Origin: UBA1724 sp016302315
Lineage (GTDB): Bacteria; Verrucomicrobiota; Lentisphaeria; Oligosphaerales; Oligosphaeraceae
NCBI GenBank assembly: GCA_016302315.1
Contig: JAEDNW010000065.1
Coordinates: forward strand, 1 to 13,417
Reading direction: 5' to 3'
DNA length: 13,417 nt
The translations under genes and the position numbers were made by a program. Shown piece after piece: positions 7,689-13,417 of this stretch (its first letter is position 1; every line of letters starts with the position of its first letter). Under the pieces are notes generated by a model. The model was not told the DNA's origin and did no database searches. It worked only from the letters and a program-made list of their open reading frames with translations.

Positions 7689-8579
7689 CTAGGCCAGCCC
7701 TGCGGTCTTCCGGGCGGAGAGGACCGTGTTGAAGAGGAGCATGGTGATGGTCATGGGGCCCACGCCGCCGGGCACCGGGGTGACCAGGGAGGCCACCTGG
7801 CATACCTCGGGGAAATCCACGTCTCCCTGGAGACGGTAGCCCCGGGGGGAGTCCGGGGCAGGCACCCGGTTCACGCCCACGTCAATGACCACGGCCCCGG
7901 GCTTCACCATGTCGCCGGTGATGGTGTGGGGAGCACCGGCGGCGGCGATGAGAATGTCCGCCTGGCGGGTGAAGGAGGCCAGATCCCGGGTGTGCCGGTG
8001 GCAGATGGTGACGGTGGCATTGCCCCCGGCGGCTTTCTGGAAGAGAAGGTTGGCCACGGGCTTGCCCACGATGTTGCTGCGGCCCACCACCACCACGTGG
8101 GCACCGTCGGTCTTCACGCCGGAGCGCAGCAGCAGCTGGATGATGCCGTGGGGGGTGCAGGAGAGGAAGGTGGGCTGCCCCAGCATCAGGCGCCCCAGGG
8201 AGACCGGGCTGAAGCCGTCCACGTCCTTTTCCGGGGAGATGGCGGCGATGACGGCCTGCTCGTCAATGTGGCGGGGCAGGGGAAGCTGGACCAGGATGCC
8301 GTGGATGCGGGGATCCTGGTTCTTCTCCTGGATGAGGGCCAGCAGCTCCTCCTGGGTGGTTTCGGCGGGCAGCCGGTTGTCGTCGGAGTAGATCCCCGTC
8401 TCCTGGCAGGCCTTCTCCTTGGCGGTGACGTAGGACTGGCTGGCGGGATCTTCCCCCACCAGGATGACTGCCAGCCCGGGGACGATGCCCCTGGTGTCCT
8501 GGAGTTCCTGGACCTGCTGCTGAAGTTCACGGCGGATTTGGGCGGAGATTTCCTTGCCGTTGATGATGGTGGCGCTCAT
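7689..8579 (-). CDS. folD: FolD: methylene-THF dehydrogenase / methenyl-THF cyclohydrolase
   Basis: Bifunctional cytoplasmic enzyme that oxidises 5,10-methylene-THF with NADP and hydrolyses the methenyl form to 10-formyl-THF, supplying one-carbon units for purines and fMet. At 296 aa the length is standard. Motifs: SYVTAKEKAC (49-58) with the active-site Tyr50 and Lys54, GILVQLPLP (94-102), KDVDGF (118-123), the nucleotide-binding VGRSNIVGKP (165-174), and PGGVGPMT (270-277). The ATG at 8579 (MSATIING) is chosen because FolD proteins begin close to this point. The same frame continues upstream to 8876 but would add about 99 low-complexity residues overlapping the preceding gene. The leader is a striking pyrimidine tract. 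The supply of NADP by the nearby nadK is a plausible functional link but not evidence of a pathway operon. Confidence 0.97.
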   Translation of the reverse strand: MSATIINGKEISAQIRRELQQQVQELQDTRGIVPGLAVILVGEDPASQSYVTAKEKACQETGIYSDDNRLPAETTQEELLALIQEKNQDPRIHGILVQLPLPRHIDEQAVIAAISPEKDVDGFSPVSLGRLMLGQPTFLSCTPHGIIQLLLRSGVKTDGAHVVVVGRSNIVGKPVANLLFQKAAGGNATVTICHRHTRDLASFTRQADILIAAAGAPHTITGDMVKPGAVVIDVGVNRVPAPDSPRGYRLQGDVDFPEVCQVASLVTPVPGGVGPMTITMLLFNTVLSARKTAGLA

Positions 8580-8613
8580 GGAGAAAGGAGAGGGGAGAAG
8601 GGGGACAGAGAGG
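8580..8613 (-). promoter_or_regulatory. Polypyrimidine leader of folD
   Basis: The 26 bases directly before the folD ATG are all C or T on the coding strand. One G at 8606 interrupts the tract before seven further pyrimidines. It fills over half of the 61-bp gap after the solute-binding protein gene. No Shine-Dalgarno block exists. Such a tract would stay unstructured in mRNA and could bind ribosomal protein S1; as DNA, a polypurine-polypyrimidine stretch can form triplex structures. Both roles are inference. Confidence 0.4.
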
Positions 8614-8640
8614 CGCTTGCGTGCCGGGGTGGTGGGGAGA

Positions 8641-10413
8641 TCAGGGAGCGGGGTTCCAGTGGACGCTGGCGGGTTCGGAGGCCAGGGGAGTCTGGGAGTC
8701 CATGGCGTCCTGGAGTTCCTCCTGGCGGTCGGGATCCAGCCACCAGAGGCTTTCCGGATCTCCGCCGAAGCGTCCCAGGATCCTGGGGGGCGTCCCGAAC
8801 TTGTTCCAGTAGAGAAGCCGGGTGTAGTCCAGGTTCCAGAGAAGGATGTAGGGGAATTCCTGGACCAGGATGGCATCCACTTCCCGGCAGAGAGCGTTCC
8901 GCTCCTGGACGGAGAAGAGCCCCTTCTGCTGCTGGATCAGGGTGTCCACCTGGGGATTGGCAAAGCCGGTGATGTTGGAGGAGCCGGGCATGGTGCCCTC
9001 CCGGGAGGACCAGAGCTGTTCCGGGTCCTTGAAGAGGCTGCCGCCCCAGGAGGCCCAGGTCATGTCGAAATCATAGGCGTCCATGGCCTTGGCCCAGGCG
9101 GACCAGTCCTTGGTCTCCAGGGTCATCTGGATGCCGGCGGCCTTGAGGGCCTCGCCGTAGACCGCCAGGAACTTGTCGGTGGAGCCTCCCCGGGTGAGGA
9201 AGACGAAGGAGAAGGGCTTGCCGTCCTTCTCCCGCCATCCGGTCTGGGGATTCAGGCGCCATCCTGCCTGGTCCAGGAGGCGGGCCGCCTGGGCGGGGTC
9301 GTAGGCCACGGGTTCGGCGGGGCAGGGATGCTGGGCATCGTAGAGGTCCTCCATGTAGGAGCGGTGGAGGAAATACTGGCCGTACATCATGGTCCGGTTC
9401 ATGAAATCCCGGTCCAGGAGGAGGGCCAGGGCCTTTCGGACCCGGAGATCCTGGAAGAGGGGGCGCCGCAGATTCATGGCAAAGCCCTGCATCCCCACAG
9501 GCTCCTGGTTGTGGATCTCCTGCTTGACAATCCAGTTGTTCCGCACGGCGGTGACCTGGTTCTCCAGACCGTGCCACTGGCTGGCCGTATAGATCTTCAT
9601 GGCATCCAGCTCCCCCTTCTTGAAGGCGTCGAAGGCATTCTGGGGATCCTCGAAGAAGCGCATCTTCAGGAACTGGAAGTTGTGGATGCCCTGGCAGGCG
9701 GGATATTCCCGGCGCCAGTAGTCGGCCCGCTTCTCCAGCAGGAGGTGCTGCCCCTCCTGGAACTGGCGGATGCGGTAGGGGCCGCTGACCACGGGGAAGG
9801 AGAAGTTGATCTGATTGAAGTCCTGGCCCTGGAAGGCATGGCGGGGCAGGATGATCAGCCCCCCCAGGGTGGAGAGATTCTGCCAGTGGAGGGACTTGGC
9901 CCGGAACTGGATCCCCCCGTCTTCCCGGAGAACCGGCTCCTCCATGCGCTCCAGCTGATACCGGATGGGGCCGGTGAGATTCCGGGGATCCTTGAGGACC
10001 TGGCAGGTCCACAGCACATCCTGGGGGGTGACAGGGCGTCCGTCGCTCCACCGGGCCTTTTCATCCAGCCAGAAGGTGAAGGTCTGCCGGTCGGGGGAGA
10101 TGCTCCACCGGCTGGCCAGCCAGGGGGTGAATTCCAGGGTCTCCGGATCCCGGGAGAGGAGGCTGTCGTAGAGCAGCCCCATGACCTGGGCGCTCATGAC
10201 GTTGTTGTCCAGGTAGTAGTTCAGGCTCTTGGGAGAGGGACCCAGATAGGTGGTGAAGGTGCCCCCGAACAGGGCGTTCTCCGGGTCGGCGGCCGGATCG
10301 GCCTTCTCCTGCCATTCCGGAGCGGGAAAGTCCTGCCCTGGGATGGGAAGGAGGGACAGGGGGCAGAACAGCAGGAGGAGGGCCGTCAGGAGGGGAAGGG
10401 AGAGAAGACGCAT
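8641..10413 (-). CDS. Family 5 extracellular solute-binding protein, YejA-like (oligopeptide ABC transporter)
   Basis: Periplasmic binding component of a peptide/oligopeptide-type ABC importer. The 590-aa protein starts with a basic-hydrophobic signal peptide (about 1-23; a Cys at 17 lies within the hydrophobic core, so a lipoprotein is not evident). It then has the SBP_bac_5 pattern: GGTFTTYLGPSPKSLNYY (50-67), GLLYDSLL (79-86), WSDGRPVTPQDV (122-133), VVSGPYRI (208-215), DYWRREYP (231-238) and MNLRRPLFQDLRVRKAL (313-329). The LLDRDFMNR...YGQYFLHRSY stretch (332-353) and the WWLDP ending (557-561) look more like YejA than DppA/OppA. No permease or ATPase gene is in the window, so its transporter must be elsewhere. 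The start lies 10 bp after sppA with a C-rich leader (CCCCACGCCC). The substrate is not known. Confidence 0.9.
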   Translation of the reverse strand: MRLLSLPLLTALLLLFCPLSLLPIPGQDFPAPEWQEKADPAADPENALFGGTFTTYLGPSPKSLNYYLDNNVMSAQVMGLLYDSLLSRDPETLEFTPWLASRWSISPDRQTFTFWLDEKARWSDGRPVTPQDVLWTCQVLKDPRNLTGPIRYQLERMEEPVLREDGGIQFRAKSLHWQNLSTLGGLIILPRHAFQGQDFNQINFSFPVVSGPYRIRQFQEGQHLLLEKRADYWRREYPACQGIHNFQFLKMRFFEDPQNAFDAFKKGELDAMKIYTASQWHGLENQVTAVRNNWIVKQEIHNQEPVGMQGFAMNLRRPLFQDLRVRKALALLLDRDFMNRTMMYGQYFLHRSYMEDLYDAQHPCPAEPVAYDPAQAARLLDQAGWRLNPQTGWREKDGKPFSFVFLTRGGSTDKFLAVYGEALKAAGIQMTLETKDWSAWAKAMDAYDFDMTWASWGGSLFKDPEQLWSSREGTMPGSSNITGFANPQVDTLIQQQKGLFSVQERNALCREVDAILVQEFPYILLWNLDYTRLLYWNKFGTPPRILGRFGGDPESLWWLDPDRQEELQDAMDSQTPLASEPASVHWNPAP

Positions 10414-10423
10414 GGGCGTGGGG

Positions 10424-11566
10424 TCAGGGAATCAGGGTCTCCGCTTCCTGGGGAAGCAGATAGAAGCGGTTGCCCATGGGCAGGGTTCCCTGGGGAGAGA
10501 GGCCGGGGAGATTCAGGGTCAGGCTGCCGTTGCCGCCCCCAGCCACAGAGGAGAAGAAGGCGGAGAGCCGGGAGCGTCCCCCCAGGCGCACCAGGGGAGC
10601 GTCCGGGCAGTTCCCCAGTTTCCGGGCCTCCTCCACCGCATCCTCGAAGTCCCCCAGCTGGTCCAGCAGCCCCAGCTCCAGGGCATCGGAACCCAGAAGG
10701 GGACGCCCGTCTCCGGCAGGGCTCTTCGCCACGTCCTGGGGCGTGGGGAAGAAGGAGGGACGCCCACGGGAGACCACCTGGCAGAACTGCTGGAAGTCCT
10801 CCTTGACCATGTAGGTCAGATAGGCCTGCTCCTCCTCCGTGGCCTCCCGGGAGCCGCTGAGGATGTCCTTGAACTCGCCGGAACGGTAGACTACCGGCTT
10901 GATGCCCACCTTGTCCATCAGGCCCCGATACTGTATGCTGTGGATGATCACACCCACGGAGCCGGTGAGCGTCATGGGATTGGCCACAATCCAGTCGCTG
11001 CCGCTGGCGATGTAGTATCCTCCGGAGGCCCCCATGGAGTGGATGCAGGTGACCACGGGGAGTTCGGGGGGCAGGCGGTCCAGCTGTCGGCGGATCATGT
11101 CAGAGGCCACCACCTCGCCGCCCGGGGTGTTCATGTCCAGAATCACGGCGGCATACTCCTCCGGGGATTCCTGGATCTGACGGAGGGCATGGAGGATCCG
11201 GCTGGCATCCCCGCTCCGGGTGGAGTCCAGGAAGGTGTTGTCCTGGGTGTAGAAGCCGATGACGCCCTGGATGGGAATGACGGCAATGGCCTTGGTTCCC
11301 GTGCCGGGACGAAGCACTTCCTGGGTGTCACTTCCCGGGATGGAGACCAGGGGAGCGGAGTCCTGGAAGAGCATGGCGCAGGAGAAGGCGCAGAGGCAGA
11401 CGAGGAGGGACGGGAGAAGCAGGGAGAACAGGCATCCGCAGAGGCACCCGCTGAAGAAGCAGGTGGCCTTCCCGGAAGAGGCCTTGGGGGGAGGCGGTGG
11501 CGGAGCAGGGGGATTGGGGGGAAGGGGAACCTGGGTGGAAGAGGAATAGGGATAGGAATCAGCCAT
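10424..11566 (-). CDS. sppA: Signal peptide peptidase SppA, short (67-kDa-half) type
   Basis: Membrane-bound serine protease of family S49 that degrades cleaved signal peptides. The 380-aa protein corresponds to the short single-domain form. Visible parts: a proline-rich cytoplasmic N-terminus (12-27 with six consecutive Pro), a membrane segment at about 37-66 containing seven cysteines (36, 41, 43, 45, 57, 59, 63), then the protease core. The core has DMNTPGGEV (144-152), the nucleophile region SMGASGGYYIAS (177-188; Ser181), TGSVGVI (201-207) and the general-base Lys in YRSGEFKDI (227-235; Lys233). A Ser/Lys dyad is thus present. This is the only gene here with a textbook SD: AAGGAGG, 7 nt before the ATG, inside the end of the upstream secreted-protein gene, whose TGA is 2 nt from this ATG. 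Translational coupling is likely. It is followed after 10 bp by the solute-binding protein gene. Confidence 0.94.
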   Translation of the reverse strand: MADSYPYSSSTQVPLPPNPPAPPPPPPKASSGKATCFFSGCLCGCLFSLLLPSLLVCLCAFSCAMLFQDSAPLVSIPGSDTQEVLRPGTGTKAIAVIPIQGVIGFYTQDNTFLDSTRSGDASRILHALRQIQESPEEYAAVILDMNTPGGEVVASDMIRRQLDRLPPELPVVTCIHSMGASGGYYIASGSDWIVANPMTLTGSVGVIIHSIQYRGLMDKVGIKPVVYRSGEFKDILSGSREATEEEQAYLTYMVKEDFQQFCQVVSRGRPSFFPTPQDVAKSPAGDGRPLLGSDALELGLLDQLGDFEDAVEEARKLGNCPDAPLVRLGGRSRLSAFFSSVAGGGNGSLTLNLPGLSPQGTLPMGNRFYLLPQEAETLIP

Positions 11567-11568
11567 GA

Positions 11569-12426
11569 TCAGTCCTCCTTGGGTTCATAGTAGTCGATGC
11601 CTTCCCGGGCAAGCTGCCCGTGGATGACGCGCAAGTATCCCGTTTCCCGGTTCAGGGAGGGGGCCATCCCGTCCGCGGAAACATAGAAGCGCTTCTGGCG
11701 CAGCATGGGATTTCTGCCCTCGAAGCCGAAGATGTAGTAGACATAGAGGCGGGGCCGGATCTGGAGAAGCACGTGGACCAGGCTGTCTCCATCCAGCTCC
11801 AGCTGAGGCGCCTCTCCGTCAATGAAGGATCCCAGACGGTGGACGGCGTAGACGTTCTCATCATCCTCTGCCCGAAGGGCATAAATGTCCTCCTCCACAT
11901 CGGCGAAGCGGAGAAGGGAGAGCTGGATGGTCTTGATGAGGCCGGTGGCCCGATCTGTGGGAAGACCGATGTTCTTCACCAGGATGGGCAGCCCGTCCTG
12001 CACCTCCACCCGGACGGGAGGGGAGATGTGGCGCCGGGGAAGACGGTCGTGGTCCAGCAGAGCCTGGACCGTGTAGCCGTCCTCCCGCTGCATGTCGTAA
12101 TGTTGGTTTAAAAGGATCTCCACCGCACGGCTTTCTCCGGGGGCCAGCAGGAGTCCCTGGGCGGGGTTGAGCAGGGGATTGAGGAGGCGGGCGGGCCGTC
12201 CCGAGGCGGTGTCCACCTTGAAGGCGATGCGTCCTCCGCTGCCCGACTTGGTGGTGTCGAATTCCAGGGTGTTGCCGGAGAGGTTGTGGACGGTGAGGGT
12301 GAGGCGGATGGGCTCGTAGCGCAGATAGCGCTGCTGGCTCACCTGGAGATCCAGGGCGATCTGGGCGGAGAGGGGAAGGGCCAGGCAGAGCAGGGCCAGC
12401 AGGCACAGAGGGCGGGGACGGAACAT
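11569..12426 (-). CDS. Secreted protein of unknown function, upstream of and coupled to sppA
   Basis: I do not recognise this 285-aa protein. It begins with a clear Sec signal peptide (MFRPR, a Leu/Ala/Cys-rich core 7-19, likely cleavage near LSA-Q, 20-22), so it is probably periplasmic. Residues 24-145 look like a beta-sandwich: alternating strands such as RLTLTVHNLSGNTLEF (41-56), an APGESRAVEILL turn (96-107) and ISPPVRVEV (134-142), reminiscent of Ig-like or BsuPI-type folds. This is inferred from the strand pattern only. The C-terminal half (150-285) is acidic, with a hydrophobic/aromatic strand PRLYVYYIFGFEGRNP (225-240) and a tail ending YYEPKED. No catalytic motif is visible. Its TGA is 2 nt from the sppA ATG and its last codons hold the sppA SD, so the two products are probably made together. 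The leader TCTCCTCTCCTCCT is pure pyrimidine. Confidence 0.88.
   Translation of the reverse strand: MFRPRPLCLLALLCLALPLSAQIALDLQVSQQRYLRYEPIRLTLTVHNLSGNTLEFDTTKSGSGGRIAFKVDTASGRPARLLNPLLNPAQGLLLAPGESRAVEILLNQHYDMQREDGYTVQALLDHDRLPRRHISPPVRVEVQDGLPILVKNIGLPTDRATGLIKTIQLSLLRFADVEEDIYALRAEDDENVYAVHRLGSFIDGEAPQLELDGDSLVHVLLQIRPRLYVYYIFGFEGRNPMLRQKRFYVSADGMAPSLNRETGYLRVIHGQLAREGIDYYEPKED
11574..11580 (-). promoter_or_regulatory. sppA: Shine-Dalgarno sequence of sppA (AAGGAGG)
   Basis: AAGGAGG on the coding strand, 7 nt before the sppA ATG, decides that start. It lies within the final codons (Lys-Glu-Asp) of the preceding gene. It stands out because no other start codon in this window has a comparable purine-rich site at the right distance. 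Confidence 0.85.
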
Positions 12427-12440
12427 AGGAGGAGAGGAGA
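12427..12440 (-). promoter_or_regulatory. Pyrimidine-only leader of the secreted-protein gene
   Basis: Fourteen C/T bases (TCTCCTCTCCTCCT) abut the ATG at 12426 in the 31-bp gap after the methyltransferase gene. The last seven, TCCTCCT, are the exact complement of AGGAGGA in the sppA ribosome-binding site about 850 nt downstream in the same presumed transcript. The leader contains the anti-SD-like CCTCC itself instead of an SD. Function is inference. Confidence 0.35.
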
Positions 12441-12457
12441 GCGGTTTTTACGCAGGA

Positions 12458-13288
12458 TCAGGGCGCCGTGGGGGAGGCGAAGGGGAGGCGCCGCAGGGCT
12501 TCGAAAAGGAGAAGGGTGCCGGCCTGGGCCACATTCAGGGATTCGGCGTGGCCGGGCATGGGGATGGTGACGGGGCGCCCAGCCTGGGGGCAGGTGATGC
12601 CGTTGCCTTCATTCCCCAGGACCAGGGCGGCCCCGGCCGGGGAGAACTCCGGCGAGAAGAGGGTGGTGGGGGCTTCCATCATGGCGCACCAGATCTCCTT
12701 GCCTCCCAGGGCACGGAAGGCCTCCGCCGCCGTGGGAAGGTCGGGAAACAGGTGGGTCTCCAGGGCAAACTGGGCCCCCATGCCGCTCCGGATGACTTTG
12801 GGATTCCAGGGATCCGCACTCCCGGCGGTGAACCAGACCTGACCCAGCCCCGCCGCCCAGGCGGTCCGCAGAAGGGTCCCCACATTTCCCGGCTCCCGCA
12901 CCTGGTCCAGAATCAGGGTGCACACCGGGGAAAGCTGCCGGGGCGCCGGGAAGACGGGACGCTCCATGACCACCATCACCCCCTGGGAACCCTCGGTCAA
13001 CGCCAGGCCGGAAAACTCCCCCTGGGATAGGACACCCCAGGAATACCCCAGACGGGCAAGCAGCCCCCGGATCTCCTCCCCCTCCCCAGAGGCCGCAAAG
13101 GGCTCGGAAAGAAGACAGAAGGAAAACCAGGAGGGCTGACGCATCAGCGCTTCTCGGCAGACACGGTACCCCTCCACCACAAAGAAAGAGGACTTCCGCT
13201 GGTTGTGACGGCTGGCGCCAAAATGACGCAGGGCCTTTACCATGGCGTTCACGGAAAGCCCACGGGATGGTTCCGGATAAAAGGGCAT
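12458..13288 (-). CDS. SpoU/TrmH-family RNA 2'-O-methyltransferase
   Basis: SPOUT-fold SAM-dependent methyltransferase that 2'-O-methylates rRNA or tRNA. The 276-aa protein has an N-terminal substrate-binding stretch (VKALRHFGASRHNQRKSSFF then VVEG, 17-40) as in RlmB/TsnR-like enzymes. The three family motifs follow: motif 1 LDQVREPGNVGTLLRTAWAA (127-146) with the conserved Asn and Arg, motif 2 LVLGNEGNGI (222-231), and motif 3 IPMPGHAESLNVAQAGTLLL (242-261) forming the trefoil knot. The target (23S rRNA or tRNA) cannot be told from sequence. The start is uncertain: ATG at 13288 adds MPFYPEPSRGLSVNA before the family-like N-terminus, while ATG at 13243 (MVKAL) begins where homologues usually do; neither has a well-placed SD. 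The gene is the first of the collinear series in the window. Confidence 0.9.
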   Translation of the reverse strand: MPFYPEPSRGLSVNAMVKALRHFGASRHNQRKSSFFVVEGYRVCREALMRQPSWFSFCLLSEPFAASGEGEEIRGLLARLGYSWGVLSQGEFSGLALTEGSQGVMVVMERPVFPAPRQLSPVCTLILDQVREPGNVGTLLRTAWAAGLGQVWFTAGSADPWNPKVIRSGMGAQFALETHLFPDLPTAAEAFRALGGKEIWCAMMEAPTTLFSPEFSPAGAALVLGNEGNGITCPQAGRPVTIPMPGHAESLNVAQAGTLLLFEALRRLPFASPTAP

Positions 13289-13417
13289 GCCGGATAAGAT
13301 AATCTCCCATCCCTGGCAGGAAGGCGCCCCCGCCCTCTCCTGACCCGCCTCCCCAGGGCAGGGGAGAAAAGAAATTCTAGATGCAACACCCAGGCCCCTT
13401 TTCGTCGCTTTTCGAAA
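13289..13417. other. Non-coding right edge upstream of the methyltransferase gene
   Basis: This 129-bp stretch has no complete gene. Two edge possibilities exist. On the minus strand a frame from the window edge ends at TAG (13379-13377), reading SKSDEKGPGCCI, which could be the tail of an upstream gene. On the plus strand an ATG at 13381 opens MQHPGPFSSLFE to the edge, which could start a divergent gene. They overlap and cannot both be typical genes. A TAGAAT hexamer (13379-13374, minus) resembles a -10 box but has no good -35 partner. A 6-bp inverted repeat CTCCCC/GGGGAG lies at 13349-13366 without a T-tract. Confidence 0.35.

Noticed and set aside
8554..10806. 750-codon open frame on the plus strand
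   Set aside because: It is antisense to the solute-binding protein, folD and sppA genes, all with clear family motifs. Its translation is low-complexity Gly/Pro/Glu/Val-rich, as expected from the reverse of high-G+C codons.
13349..13366. CTCCCC/GGGGAG inverted repeat considered as a terminator
   Set aside because: No T-tract follows on either strand, and the stem is only 6 bp in very G/C-rich sequence.
13374..13379. TAGAAT on the minus strand as a -10 promoter element
   Set aside because: No TTGACA-like box lies at a suitable distance; a single hexamer is too weak.

Overview
This window is a compact, high-G+C bacterial chromosome segment. Eleven complete protein genes all read on the minus strand, and a twelfth minus-strand gene probably begins at the left edge and runs off it. 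No gap between these genes exceeds 73 bp. I see no tRNA, rRNA, CRISPR array, insertion sequence or phage gene. A Gram-negative envelope is implied by a TonB/TolA-type protein, an SppA signal peptide peptidase, a YejA-like periplasmic binding protein and PlsY. Gene content and the style of the NAD kinase and TonB-like protein remind me of the Verrucomicrobiota/PVC group. That placement is a recollection-based guess; no taxonomic marker in the window settles it.

Transcription order runs from the right edge to the left. First comes a SpoU/TrmH-family RNA methyltransferase (13288-12458), then a secreted protein of unknown function (12426-11569), sppA (11566-10424) and an oligopeptide-type solute-binding protein (10413-8641). 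Next are folD (8579-7689), an RsmB-type rRNA m5C methyltransferase (7663-6254) and a TonB/TolA-family protein with a 13-copy EPPKP repeat (6180-5212). The series ends with a divergent NAD kinase (5186-4404), plsY (4364-3690), lysS (3658-2141), a UvrD/PcrA helicase (2133-76) and the possible start of another gene (40 to beyond 1).

The genes mix RNA modification, tRNA charging, one-carbon and NADP metabolism, phospholipid synthesis, DNA repair and envelope functions. It looks like a housekeeping super-operon, not a dedicated pathway. The envelope-related genes sit together (unknown secreted protein, sppA, solute-binding protein). The secreted protein's stop codon is only 2 nt from the sppA start.

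The least ordinary signal is translational. Most start codons are preceded by C/T-rich tracts in place of a Shine-Dalgarno sequence; the clear exception is sppA, which has AAGGAGG 7 nt before its ATG. Other points worth a second look are the uncharacterised secreted partner of SppA, a His/Cys-rich loop and CxxCH tail in the NAD kinase, the in-frame 15-bp tandem repeat in the TonB-like gene, and the Cys-rich membrane segment of SppA. I did not find a convincing new defence, mobile or biosynthetic system here.
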